From Cnuibacter physcomitrellae (GTDB taxonomy: Bacteria; Actinomycetota; Actinomycetes; Actinomycetales; Microbacteriaceae), in contig NZ_BMHD01000001.1 of the NCBI RefSeq assembly GCF_014640535.1, forward strand, positions 2,717,474 through 2,781,473: a stretch of DNA of 64,000 nt, written 5' to 3'. The notes beneath the pieces were generated by a model, which was not told the origin of the DNA, made no database searches, and saw only the letters and a list, made by a program, of their open reading frames with translations. This document shows, one piece after another, positions 7,655 through 15,668 of this stretch. The translations under genes were made by a program, and so were the position numbers. Each line of letters begins with the position of its first letter. The stretch's first letter is position 1.

Positions 7655-8619
7655 CCTCGCCGCGGACCTCCACGACACCCGATCCCCGCGACGGCGCGCC
7701 CGCAGGGCCACGCGACGGCGTCGGAGCCGGCGTGCTCGACCCGATCGACGCGGCGTCCCCGCGCTGGCGTCGCCCGCGGATGCGGCTCGGCCGCTGGTCC
7801 GCCCCGCTCGGGCTCATCGGCGCGGGCGTGGCGCTCGCGTGGATCGTCGTCGCGATCCTCGCCCCGGTCATCGCGCCCCACGACCCGATCGCCCAGGACC
7901 TCCCCATCCTGCAGCCGCCCGGCGAGGGCACCCTGATGGGCACGGATGCGCTGGGTCGCGACGTCTTCTCCCGCGTCATCTGGGGCGCTCAGGTGACGAT
8001 CCCGCTCGCGCTGCTGCTGGTCGTGCTGTCCGTGCTCATCGGTGCGATCGTGGGCGCGGTGGCGGGGTTCTTCGGCCGCGCGGTCGACGAGGTGGCGATG
8101 CGCGTCACCGACCTCGTGATGGCGTTCCCCACGGTCATCCTCGCGATGGTGATCGCCGCCGCGCTCGGCGCGTCGCTCCTGAACGCCGTGCTCGCCGCGC
8201 TCATCGTGTCGTGGCCGTCGTACGCCAGGCTCACCCGCGGGCTGGTCCTGGGACTGCGCAGATCGAACTACGTCGTCGCGGGACAGCTGCTCGGCTTCTC
8301 TCCGCTGCGCTCGCTCGGCCGCGACATCGCCCCCAACATCGTGGGCCCGGTGCTCGTGCTGGCGAGTCTGGACATCGGCACGGCGATCCTGCTGCTCTCG
8401 GGACTGTCGTTCCTCGGCCTCGGCGCGAAGCCGCCGACGGCTGAGTGGGGCTCGATGGTGTCGGATGCGATCAAGAACTTCGACGCCTGGTGGATCGGCG
8501 TCTTCCCGGGGCTCGCGATCCTCACCGTGGTGATCGCGTTCAACTTCGTGGGAGACGCCCTGCGCGACGCCCTCGATCCCACCTCGTCCACGATCCGCGG
8601 GGGAGGGCCGACGCTGTGA
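7651..8619 (+). CDS. ABC transporter permease, DppC/OppC type
   Basis: A 322-residue permease partner of the preceding protein. The N-terminal 45 residues are hydrophilic and Pro/Arg-rich. Next come the first membrane span (LGLIGAGVALAWIVVAILAPVIAPHDP) and the DppC hallmark MGTDALGRDVFSRVIWGAQ at about residues 95-113. The EAA loop is NYVVAGQLLGFSPLRSLGRDIAPNI in sequence order at about 205-230. The GTG start overlaps the upstream stop, giving translational coupling, and the stop overlaps the first ATPase gene in the same way. Confidence 0.92.
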   Translation: MTSPRTSTTPDPRDGAPAGPRDGVGAGVLDPIDAASPRWRRPRMRLGRWSAPLGLIGAGVALAWIVVAILAPVIAPHDPIAQDLPILQPPGEGTLMGTDALGRDVFSRVIWGAQVTIPLALLLVVLSVLIGAIVGAVAGFFGRAVDEVAMRVTDLVMAFPTVILAMVIAAALGASLLNAVLAALIVSWPSYARLTRGLVLGLRRSNYVVAGQLLGFSPLRSLGRDIAPNIVGPVLVLASLDIGTAILLLSGLSFLGLGAKPPTAEWGSMVSDAIKNFDAWWIGVFPGLAILTVVIAFNFVGDALRDALDPTSSTIRGGGPTL

Positions 8620-9566
8620 GCGACACGACCAGGCTGCCGGGCGACGCGCTCCGCATCCGCGACCTGCGCATCTCCGCCCGAGGCCGCACCATCGTCGACG
8701 GGATCGACCTCACCCTCGCCCGCGGCGGCATCCACGGCCTCGCCGGCGAGTCGGGCTCGGGCAAGACGATGACGGCGCTCGCCGTGCTCGGCCTCCTGCC
8801 CGGCGGCATGATGGCGTCCGGCAGCATCCGGCTCGCGGGGGCCGGAGCGGGCGGCGACGACGTCGAGCTCGTCGGCGCGTCGCGGCGGACGCTCGGCCAG
8901 ATCCGCGGCCGCCGCATCGCGATGGTGTTCCAGGATCCGTCGACCAGCCTGCATCCGCAGCTGCAGATCGGGCGTCAGCTCACCGACCACATGCGGCACC
9001 ACCTCGGGCTGTCGGCGGCGGAGGCGCGCACGCGCGCCGTCGAGCTGCTCGACCGGGTCCGTGTGCCGGATGCGGCCGGTGCGCTGAAGAAGTACCCGCA
9101 CCAGTTCTCGGGCGGACAGCGTCAGCGCATCGCGATCGCGGTGGCGCTGGCGTGCGACCCGTCGGTGCTGCTCGCCGACGAGCCCACGACCGCCCTCGAC
9201 GTCACCGTGCAGGCGGGCGTGCTGCAGCTGCTGCGCGAGCTCGTCGACGACAGCGGACTCAGCGTGCTGCTCGTGACGCACGACCTCGGCGTGATGAGCG
9301 CGATCGCCGACGTGGTGACCGTGATGCGCCAGGGCGCCGTCGTCGAGTCGGCGCCCCGCCGGCAGCTGTTCACCGACCCGCAGGACGAGTACACGCGCTC
9401 GCTGCTCGCCGCGCTGCCGGGGTCGTCGTTCGAGGAGACGCCGGACGAGCTCGTCGACGACCTGATCGCGGGCCGCGGAGCGGTCGCCGCCGACGACCTC
9501 GACGCTCGCGCCGACGTCGTGGCGGCCGACTCCATCGATCCCGACTCCGAGGGGGCCACCCGATGA
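8616..9566 (+). CDS. ABC transporter ATP-binding protein, DppD/OppD type
   Basis: A 316-residue ATPase. Walker A is GESGSGKT (about residues 47-54), the Q-loop is MVFQDPSTSLHP, the ABC signature is QFSGGQRQRIAIA, Walker B is VLLADEPTTALD, and the switch histidine lies in LLVTHDLGV. The C-terminus is longer than in generic ABC ATPases, as usual for the Dpp/Opp group, but the final 45 residues (acidic, Ala/Asp-rich) replace the cysteine cluster seen in some members. It is coupled to the neighbouring genes by start-stop overlaps and is expected to pair with the ATPase at 9563. Confidence 0.92.
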   Translation: MSDTTRLPGDALRIRDLRISARGRTIVDGIDLTLARGGIHGLAGESGSGKTMTALAVLGLLPGGMMASGSIRLAGAGAGGDDVELVGASRRTLGQIRGRRIAMVFQDPSTSLHPQLQIGRQLTDHMRHHLGLSAAEARTRAVELLDRVRVPDAAGALKKYPHQFSGGQRQRIAIAVALACDPSVLLADEPTTALDVTVQAGVLQLLRELVDDSGLSVLLVTHDLGVMSAIADVVTVMRQGAVVESAPRRQLFTDPQDEYTRSLLAALPGSSFEETPDELVDDLIAGRGAVAADDLDARADVVAADSIDPDSEGATR

Positions 9567-10414
9567 CCGCAGCACCGGTGCTCGAGGCCGACGGCATCGT
9601 CGTCGAGTACGGCCGCCGCCCGCCGCTCCGCGCGGTCGACGGCGTGGGCTTCACGGTCGCGCCCGGCGAGGTCGTGGCCCTGGTCGGCGAGAGCGGATGC
9701 GGCAAGTCGAGCCTGGCCCGCGCGGTCGTGGGGATCGAGAAGCGGCGTTCCGGCTCGGTGCGACTGAACGGCGACGAGGTGAAGCCGCTCGGACTGCGCC
9801 GTCGTGGGACGTCCCAGACCGGGCTGCAGATGGTGTTCCAGGACCCGAACTCGTCGCTCAACCCGCGTCGGCGGGTGGGCGACCAGCTCCAGGACGGCGT
9901 CCGCGCCGCCCTGGCCCGCGGCGACGCCGGGTCGGACCCCGCCGACTGGCTGCACCGCGTCGGACTCGACCCGGCGATGGTCGACCGTTACCCGCACCAG
10001 TTCTCGGGCGGGCAGAAGCAGCGCATCGCGATCGCCCGCGCGCTCGCCGCCCGACCGCGGATGCTCGTGGCCGACGAGCCCATCTCCGCCCTCGACGCGT
10101 CCACCCAGACCAGCGTCGCCGCGCTCATGAGGTCGCTGAGCGTCGAGGCGGGCGCCGGCATGCTCTTCATCTCGCACGACCTCTCGGTGGTGCGCCGGAT
10201 CGCCGACCGGGTGCTCGTGATGTACCGCGGGCGCGTGGTGGAGTCGGGTGCGACGGAGGCGGTCTGGCAGGACCCGCTGCATCCGTACACGCGGGCCCTG
10301 CTCGCCGCGATCCCGCTGCCCGACGGCGAGGGGCGCGTGCCCGTCGCGCCGGCCGACGCCGATCGTGAGGGCTGGCTCGTCGAGGTGCCTGGCGCTCTCG
10401 AACGGACGCTCTGA
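9563..10414 (+). CDS. ABC transporter ATP-binding protein, DppF/OppF type
   Basis: A 283-residue ATPase, the second of the pair energising the peptide importer. Walker A is GESGCGKSS (about residues 43-51), followed by the Q-loop MVFQDPNSSLNPR, the signature QFSGGQKQRIAIA, Walker B MLVADEPISALD and the switch His in LFISHDLSV. The C-terminal region DPLHPYTRALLAAIPLPD is characteristic of DppF/OppF. It starts at the ATG inside the previous gene's last codons, and its stop TGA shares one base with the start of the peptidase gene. Confidence 0.92.
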   Translation: MTAAPVLEADGIVVEYGRRPPLRAVDGVGFTVAPGEVVALVGESGCGKSSLARAVVGIEKRRSGSVRLNGDEVKPLGLRRRGTSQTGLQMVFQDPNSSLNPRRRVGDQLQDGVRAALARGDAGSDPADWLHRVGLDPAMVDRYPHQFSGGQKQRIAIARALAARPRMLVADEPISALDASTQTSVAALMRSLSVEAGAGMLFISHDLSVVRRIADRVLVMYRGRVVESGATEAVWQDPLHPYTRALLAAIPLPDGEGRVPVAPADADREGWLVEVPGALERTL

Positions 10415-11883
10415 TGGCGGTCGAGGCGCATCCGTCGTCGCCGCTGTGGCGGATGCCCGGGGCTCCGAACCGGGCGCCCCTGTCGGGCAACGGCGGGTTC
10501 ATGCTCGCCGGCTGGGACGACATGCCCGCCGTGCTGGCACCCGACAACCCCGTCGTCACGTACGCGGTCGAGCGCCGGGCCCGGCTCGCGCAGGCCCTGC
10601 CGGCCGAGCTGCTCATCATCCCCGCCGGCACCGCGCGAGTGCGGTCGAACGACACCGACTACACCTTCCGTCCGGGCACCGACCACGTGTGGCTCACGGG
10701 GAACACCGTCGCCGAGAGCGTGCTCGTGATCGACACCACGGGCGGCGAGGCGGATGCGGTGCTGTACCTGCTGCCGCCGTCGGGACGGGCGACCGACGAG
10801 TTCTGGCAGGATCCGGCCCTCGGCGACCTCTGGGTCGGTCCCCGGCCGACGCTCGCCGAGACGGCGTCGGCGCTCGGGCTCGAGACCCGGCCCCTGTCGG
10901 CGCTCGACGCCGACCTCGCCCAGGCCGCTCGCCGAGCCCGGCGCATCCGCGTGGTGCCGACGCTCGACGAGCGCGTCGACGACCTCGTGCGCGGGCTCTG
11001 CGGACCCGAGCTCGCCCCGCACCTGCTGCTGAAGTCGACCCTCGACGAATTGCGGCTGATCAAGAACGACTGGGAGCTCGCGCAGCTGCAGCTCGCCGTC
11101 GACGCCACCGCGCTCGGCTTCGAGGACTGCCTCCGCGAGTGGGATGCGGCGCGCGCCGCGCCCCGGGGCGAGCGCTACCTCGAGGGCACGTTCCATCGCC
11201 GCTCGCGCCTCGAGGGGGAGGGGCCGGCGTATGGCTCGGTCGTCGGCGCCGGCGACCACGCGACCACGCTCCACTGGACCGCCAACGACGGGCCGCTCCG
11301 CGACGGCGACGTCGTGCTCATGGACATGGGCGTCGAGCTGCCGAGCCTGTTCTCGGCCGACATCACGCGGGTGTTCCCCGTCACCGGGACGTTCACGCCG
11401 CTCCAGCGCGACGTCTACTCGATCGTGCTCCGCGCTCAGCAGGCGGGCATCGACACGCTCCGCGCCGGTGTCGCGTTCCAGGACTACCAGGACGCGTGCT
11501 CCCGCTCGCTCGCCGCCGACCTCATCGACCTCGGGCTGCTCCACTGCTCGCTCGACGAGGCCCTCGCGCCCGGCAACCAGTACCAGCGGCGCTGGAGCAT
11601 CTCGCGCGCGGGGCACATGCTCGGCATGGACGTGCACGACTGCAACCACGCGCCCGTCGGCTCGTACCTCACCGGCCGCCTCGCCGCCGGCCACACGCTC
11701 ACGGTCGAACCCGGCCTCTACTTCCAGCGCAACGACCTCACCGTCCCGGAGGAGCTGCGCGGCCTCGGCATCCGCATCGAGGACGACCTCGTCGTCACCG
11801 AGACCGCGAGCGTCACCCTCTCCGCCGCCCTCCCGCGCACCCCCGACGCCGTCGAGTCCTGGATGTCCGCCCTCGCCGCCTGA
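10414..11883 (+). CDS. M24 family metallopeptidase, Xaa-Pro aminopeptidase (PepP-like)
   Basis: A 489-residue cytoplasmic dinuclear-metal peptidase. The N-terminal aminopeptidase P domain spans about residues 1-200 (YAVERRARLAQALPAELLIIPAG; FRPGTDHVWLTGN). The C-terminal pita-bread domain carries the metal ligands: two Asp in MDMGVELPSLFSADITRVF (about 308-330), His in GHMLGMDVHD, Glu in TVEPGLYFQ and Glu in GIRIEDDLVV. It is the last gene of the peptide ABC operon, overlapping the ATPase gene by one base. It probably trims proline-containing peptides brought in by the transporter. Confidence 0.9.
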   Translation: MAVEAHPSSPLWRMPGAPNRAPLSGNGGFMLAGWDDMPAVLAPDNPVVTYAVERRARLAQALPAELLIIPAGTARVRSNDTDYTFRPGTDHVWLTGNTVAESVLVIDTTGGEADAVLYLLPPSGRATDEFWQDPALGDLWVGPRPTLAETASALGLETRPLSALDADLAQAARRARRIRVVPTLDERVDDLVRGLCGPELAPHLLLKSTLDELRLIKNDWELAQLQLAVDATALGFEDCLREWDAARAAPRGERYLEGTFHRRSRLEGEGPAYGSVVGAGDHATTLHWTANDGPLRDGDVVLMDMGVELPSLFSADITRVFPVTGTFTPLQRDVYSIVLRAQQAGIDTLRAGVAFQDYQDACSRSLAADLIDLGLLHCSLDEALAPGNQYQRRWSISRAGHMLGMDVHDCNHAPVGSYLTGRLAAGHTLTVEPGLYFQRNDLTVPEELRGLGIRIEDDLVVTETASVTLSAALPRTPDAVESWMSALAA

Positions 11884-11905
11884 CCCCCGCCGCCGCCGGA
11901 ACCCC

Positions 11906-11973
11906 GTTCCGCCACACTGATGGCGTTTCGCCATGCGCATGCGTGTGGCGAAACGCCAAGGGTGTGGCGGAAC
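11906..11973. terminator. Nested intergenic inverted repeat, probable bidirectional terminator (copy B)
   Basis: Outer arms GTTCCGCCACAC (11906-11917) and GTGTGGCGGAAC (11962-11973) enclose inner arms GGCGTTTCGCCA (11922-11933) and TGGCGAAACGCC (11946-11957), with a 12-base loop. Every arm is perfect. It sits between convergent stops at 11883 and 11986. No clear T-tract follows. Confidence 0.65.
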
Positions 11974-11985
11974 CGCGGGGGAGGG

Positions 11986-12963
11986 TCAGAAGCGGAGGAG
12001 GATCTTGCCGGCTCGGCCGGGGACGGCGCTGGCTGCGGCCGCCGCGCGGGCCTCGTCGGCGGGGTAGACCGCCTCGACGGGCAGCTGCACCTCGCCCGAG
12101 CCGACCCGCTGCAGCAGCTCGCCGAAGAGGGCGCGGCGCTTGTCCGCATCCATTTCGGCGCTCACGCGCGAGCCCCAGAAGCCCTTCACCGTGAGCTGCT
12201 TGAAGATGAGGTCGCCCGACGACAGCGTGAGCGCATCCGACCCCATCGCGCCGAACGAGACGAGCGTCCCGCCGTCGCCGAGGAGCGACAGCAGGTCGCC
12301 CGCGGCGGTGCCGCCCACGGAGTCGACCGCGGCGCGCGGGTGGGCGCCGCCGAGGATCTCGTCGGCGCGGTCGCGCCATCCGTCGTCCTCGGTGGAGACC
12401 ACGTCGTGGATGCCCACGGCCGCGAGCTCCTCGACGCCTGCGTCGCGTCGCACGAGCCCCAGCACGCGGACGCCGCGGGCTGCCGCGAACCGGGCCAGCA
12501 GGCGGCCGACCGCGCCGTTGGCGGTGTTCTGCACGATCCAGTCGCCCTCGTCGACGTCGAGGTAGTCGAGCAGGCTGAGCGCGCTGAACGGCATCGCCAC
12601 GAGCTGCGCGGCGGTCTCGTCGTCGATGCCGTCGGGCACCGGGATGAGGCCGGCCGCCTTGGTCACGACGTACTCGCTCCACACCCCGAACGTGCCGCCG
12701 GTGGCGACGCGCTGCCCCACCTGGAGATGCTCGACTCCCTCACCGACTGCATCCACGACCCCGACGGCCTCGGTGCCGGCCCGCGCGGGCAGGTCGGGCT
12801 TGAAGCCGTAGGTGCCGCGGATGGTCCACAGGTCGTGGTTGTGGATGGGGGAGAGCAGGATGCGGAGCCGTACCTCACCCCGTCCGGGGTCGGGGGTGGG
12901 GAGCTCGGAGATCTCGAGCACGTCGGAGGCCTCGCCGAACACAGGATGGGTCACTGCACGCAT
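11986..12963 (-). CDS. Medium-chain zinc-free oxidoreductase, 2-enoyl thioester reductase/quinone reductase-like
   Basis: A 325-residue NADPH-dependent reductase-type protein. The catalytic-domain segment SPIHNHDLWTIRGTYGFKPDLPARAGTEAVGVV (about residues 38-70) resembles mitochondrial-type enoyl thioester reductases rather than zinc alcohol dehydrogenases, and no zinc-binding Cys/His-Glu set is present. The Rossmann domain follows with IVQNTANGAVGRLLARFAAA (about 143-162), in which the usual glycine motif is modified, as in that subfamily. The start MRAVTHPVFGE is clear. It stands alone, convergent with the peptidase gene. The substrate is uncertain. Confidence 0.8.
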   Translation of the reverse strand: MRAVTHPVFGEASDVLEISELPTPDPGRGEVRLRILLSPIHNHDLWTIRGTYGFKPDLPARAGTEAVGVVDAVGEGVEHLQVGQRVATGGTFGVWSEYVVTKAAGLIPVPDGIDDETAAQLVAMPFSALSLLDYLDVDEGDWIVQNTANGAVGRLLARFAAARGVRVLGLVRRDAGVEELAAVGIHDVVSTEDDGWRDRADEILGGAHPRAAVDSVGGTAAGDLLSLLGDGGTLVSFGAMGSDALTLSSGDLIFKQLTVKGFWGSRVSAEMDADKRRALFGELLQRVGSGEVQLPVEAVYPADEARAAAAASAVPGRAGKILLRF

Positions 12964-13136
12964 GGTCCGACGCTACTCCCGCGTCGCTGGGCCCCCGCCG
13001 AGCGCGGGAGAGAGCCACGGAAGGCACTCCCGGCGGGTTCGCGCTACCCCTTGCCGGTGCGTGCGGGTCGGTGCCCACTGGGGAGATCGCCTCTGCGGAG
13101 ATCGCCGACGGCGTCCCCAGGACGACCGTCGCCCCA

Positions 13137-13175
13137 GAGGAAGGCGGATCATGACGAGGAAGGCGGGATCATGAC
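13137..13175 (+). repeat. Tandem duplication of a ribosome binding site and start codon creating a seven-codon leader
   Basis: Two near-identical units, 13137-13155 (19 bases) and 13156-13175 (20 bases), each hold GAGGAAGGCGG, a few bases and ATGAC. The one-base difference places the first ATG (13151) in another frame. It encodes MTRKAGS and stops at 13172-13174, overlapping the ATG of the real gene at 13171, so the mini-ORF could couple or tune translation. Confidence 0.7.
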
Positions 13176-13899
13176 GAACCCAGACGATCGCGACCGAGCC
13201 GCAGCGGCCTCGGTCCCTGTCGACCGGACGACGGCCGCGCCGACGCGCGCTGATCGAGAGGTGCCGGTCACCGCCGCGCAGCCCGGCTCCGTGCCGGTCA
13301 CCGCGGCGCAGCCCAGCTCCGTGCCCGTGGAGGAGCGGGCCACCCTTCGCGAGGAGGTGGTGGAGCGTGAGCGCCGGAGGTTCGGCGGGTTCAAGTTCGG
13401 ATCGGCGTTCTTCGGCTGGCTCACCGCGACCGGCACCGGTGTGATCCTCACCGCGCTGCTGGCCGCGGCAGGCACCGCTCTCGGTCTCGGCGTCACCGAC
13501 GGCCAGACCGACCTCGACGAGAGCGAGACCACCACGATCGGCATCGTGGGTGCCATCGCCCTGGTCGTCGTGCTGCTCGTCGCCTACTTCTGCGGCGGCT
13601 ACGTCGCCGGGCGGATGGCCCGCTTCGACGGGGTGAAGCAGGGGCTGGCCGTGTGGCTCTGGGCCGTGATCATCGCGATCGTCGTCGCCGTCATCGGCGC
13701 CATCGCGGGCAGCCAGTTCAACATCCTGGCGAACCTCGACAGCTTCCCGCGCATCCCGATCGACGAGGGAGCGCTCACCGTCACCGGCATCATCACCGCG
13801 GTGGTGCTCGCCGGCGCGAGCCTCGTCGGAGCGCTCCTCGGCGGTGCGGCCGGGATGCGGTTCCACCGCCGCGTCGACCGCGCCGGGCTGGGGAGGTAG
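13171..13899 (+). CDS. Membrane protein with disordered N-terminus and four predicted membrane spans
   Basis: A 242-residue protein. Residues 1-60 are polar and low-complexity and contain a tandem repeat, PVTAAQPGSVPVTAAQPSSV. A charged segment (REEVVERERRRFGGFKFGSAF) leads into about four membrane spans: residues 80-100 (WLTATGTGVILTALLAAAGTA), 122-145, 155-180 and 205-230. The pattern matches actinobacterial TIGR04086/YrzE-like membrane proteins in general appearance, but I assign no function. The neighbour downstream is a PRC-barrel protein two bases away, a pairing suggesting an envelope or stress role. Translation may be tuned by the overlapping seven-codon leader. Confidence 0.8.
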   Translation: MTNPDDRDRAAAASVPVDRTTAAPTRADREVPVTAAQPGSVPVTAAQPSSVPVEERATLREEVVERERRRFGGFKFGSAFFGWLTATGTGVILTALLAAAGTALGLGVTDGQTDLDESETTTIGIVGAIALVVVLLVAYFCGGYVAGRMARFDGVKQGLAVWLWAVIIAIVVAVIGAIAGSQFNILANLDSFPRIPIDEGALTVTGIITAVVLAGASLVGALLGGAAGMRFHRRVDRAGLGR

Positions 13900-13901
13900 C
13901 C

Positions 13902-14336
13902 GTGCTGCCCTCGACGAACATCCAGTCCATCGTCGGAGCGACGCTCTACGGACCGGGCGAGGTCAAGCTCGGCAAGATCACGGGGGTGCTCGTCGACGCC
14001 GTCGACGGTCACCCCACCTGGGCGAGGACCCATGTCGGCACGCTCGTCGGACACACCGTCCACGTCCCACTCGAGGACGCCGCATGGGAGCACGACGACG
14101 TCTACGTCCCCTTCGACAAAGACCTCGTGAGGTCGGCTCCGAAGGTCGACGGCGACGAGGGTCTCACGCCCGAGGAGGAGCAGCGTCTGCGGCTGCACTA
14201 CGCAGGGCCGACCGAGCCTGTGGAGCCCGGCACACCGCGTGCGGAGCGCGTCGGGGAGGACGCGGGAGCCCCTGCGACCGCGGTCCCGCGCGTGACGGAC
14301 GACGACGGTCACGCTCCGCGTCACGCTGCGCGCTGA
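13902..14336 (+). CDS. PRC-barrel domain protein
   Basis: A 144-residue soluble protein. Residues 8-80 form a PRC-barrel: VGATLYGPGEVKLGKITGVLVDA, then HPTWARTHVGTLVGHTVHVPL and DDVYVPFDKDLV. In actinobacteria such domains occur in stress-associated proteins of unknown biochemical role. Residues 90-105 (GLTPEEEQRLRLHYAG) recur in this group, and the tail is acidic and disordered. It starts with GTG two bases after the preceding stop, with GGGGAGG overlapping that gene's end, so the two are co-translated. A strong terminator hairpin follows. Confidence 0.82.
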   Translation: MLPSTNIQSIVGATLYGPGEVKLGKITGVLVDAVDGHPTWARTHVGTLVGHTVHVPLEDAAWEHDDVYVPFDKDLVRSAPKVDGDEGLTPEEEQRLRLHYAGPTEPVEPGTPRAERVGEDAGAPATAVPRVTDDDGHAPRHAAR

Positions 14337-14342
14337 CCTGCT

Positions 14343-14390
14343 GGACGTCCCGCCGGCCGACCCCGTGTGACGGTCGCCGGCGGGCCGTCC
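14343..14390 (+). terminator. Hairpin terminator after the PRC-barrel gene
   Basis: CCCGCCGGC (14349-14357) pairs with GCCGGCGGG (14376-14384), extended by GGACG (14343-14347) and CGTCC (14386-14390) with one-base bulges. It lies seven bases after the stop codon and upstream of the sugar importer promoter. Confidence 0.65.
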
Positions 14391-14404
14391 GAGGGGAGGG
14401 CCGT

Positions 14405-14453
14405 AGAAAGATTTCCTTTTGCGTCTTGAGAAAGAAGAAATTTCCGTTACTCT
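14405..14453 (+). promoter_or_regulatory. Promoter of the sugar ABC operon with embedded operator sites
   Basis: TTGAGA (14426-14431) and TACTCT (14448-14453), 16 bases apart, form a -35/-10 pair. The perfect palindrome GAAATTTC (14437-14444) lies between them, and a related GAAA-GA-TTTC (14406-14415) lies upstream. The same arrangement recurs at 33363-33403. A repressor, probably the RpiR protein encoded at 23791, is inferred to bind. Confidence 0.6.
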
Positions 14454-14492
14454 GGCCGAGTCGGTAATCATTTCCCTTTCCGAGAGGAAGTC

Positions 14493-15533
14493 ATGCACGC
14501 ACGAACTCGCAGCATCGTCGCTGCGACCGCCGCAGGAGCGATGGTGCTCCTGGGCCTCAGCGGCTGCAATGCAGCAGCCTCGTCGAACTCGGGCGAACCG
14601 CTCGTCGGACTCGTCATCAAGACCCAGGACAACCCCTTCTACGTGAAGATGACCGAGGGGGCGAAAGCCGAGGCGGAGGAGCTCGGCTACAACCTCCAGG
14701 TCGCCAGCGGCGACGGTCAGAGCGACGTCGACTCGCAGATCAAGGCGATCGAGAACTTCACCGCCCAGGGCGCGAAGGCCATCCTCGTCACCCCCGCCGG
14801 CGACGGCATCATCCCCGCCATCCAGAAGGCGCAGCAGGCGGGCATCCTGGTCTTCGCGATGGACTCGCCGCTCGGCGCAGCGTCGGGGATCGACGGCACG
14901 TTCGCGACCGACAACCTCCTCGCGGGGCAGCTGGTCGGCGAGTGGGCGAAGGAGGCGCTCGGCAGCACGCCAGCCCGCATCGCCACCCTCGACCTCAGCA
15001 CCGACCAGATCCCCGTCGACGTGGCCCGCAACCAGGGGTTCCTCGAGGGCTTCGGCATCGACACCGCCGACCCCACGAAGATGTGGGACGAGACGGATCC
15101 GCGGCTGGTGGGCCACGAGGTGACCGACGCGAACGAGGCGGGTGGCCGCACGGGCATGGAGAAGCTCCTCCAGAAGGACCCGACGATCAACCTCGTCTAC
15201 ACGATCAACGAGCCGACCGCAGCCGGCGCCTACCAGGCGGTCCAGGCCGCCGGCCTCCAGGACCAGATCACGATCGTCTCGGTCGACGGCGGCTGCCCCG
15301 GCGTGAAGAACGTGCAGCAGGGCATCATCGCCGCCACGTCGATGCAGTTCCCGCTCGAGATGTCGAAGCAGGCGCTCCAGGCGGTCAAGGCCTACCTCGA
15401 CGACGGCACGAAGCCCCAGAACAGCGAGGGCCTCGACTTCACCAACACCGGTGTGACCCTCGTCACCGACAAGCCGCAGGACGGCATCGAGTCGGAGGAC
15501 ACCACCTGGGGTCTCGACCAGTGCTGGGGCTGA
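14493..15533 (+). CDS. Sugar ABC transporter substrate-binding lipoprotein, ribose/fructose type
   Basis: A 346-residue periplasmic-binding-protein-like lipoprotein. The signal peptide MHARTRSIVAATAAG continues to the lipobox LLGLSGC (Cys about 25). The mature domain has the type I sugar-binding fold: LVGLVIKTQDNPFYVKMTEGA, then GDGQSDVDSQIKAIENF and AKAILVTPAGDGIIPAIQKA, and a C-terminal lobe with TINEPTAAGAYQAVQAAG. These segments closely follow FrcB/RbsB/LacI-type proteins. The ATG follows GAGAGGAAG. It opens the importer operon (permease at 15669, ATPase at 16741). Ligand candidates are pentoses, hexoses or polyols; it cannot be narrowed by eye. Confidence 0.92.
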   Translation: MHARTRSIVAATAAGAMVLLGLSGCNAAASSNSGEPLVGLVIKTQDNPFYVKMTEGAKAEAEELGYNLQVASGDGQSDVDSQIKAIENFTAQGAKAILVTPAGDGIIPAIQKAQQAGILVFAMDSPLGAASGIDGTFATDNLLAGQLVGEWAKEALGSTPARIATLDLSTDQIPVDVARNQGFLEGFGIDTADPTKMWDETDPRLVGHEVTDANEAGGRTGMEKLLQKDPTINLVYTINEPTAAGAYQAVQAAGLQDQITIVSVDGGCPGVKNVQQGIIAATSMQFPLEMSKQALQAVKAYLDDGTKPQNSEGLDFTNTGVTLVTDKPQDGIESEDTTWGLDQCWG

Positions 15534-15569
15534 CCCCGCGACGCTGACCCGCAGAAGCCGCCCCGACCC

Positions 15570-15603
15570 GCGGTGGGCCGGCGCCCTCGGCCCGGCCCAC
15601 CGC
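15570..15603 (+). promoter_or_regulatory. Intercistronic hairpin between binding protein and permease genes
   Basis: GCGGTGGGCCGG (15570-15581) pairs perfectly with CCGGCCCACCGC (15592-15603) around a 10-base loop, in a 135-base gap inside the operon. Such hairpins commonly stabilise or attenuate transcripts so that binding protein is made in excess over permease. Confidence 0.65.
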
Positions 15604-15668
15604 CACCGACCCCGCTCGAGGGGTCTCCCGCAACGCGACCCCGTACGACGACGTAGGAAGTCCGACCC

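Noticed and set aside
13081-13120. Repeated GGAGATCGCC in the 12964-13170 gap as an operator
   Set aside because: Two imperfect direct copies without symmetry or promoter context; no support for a binding site.
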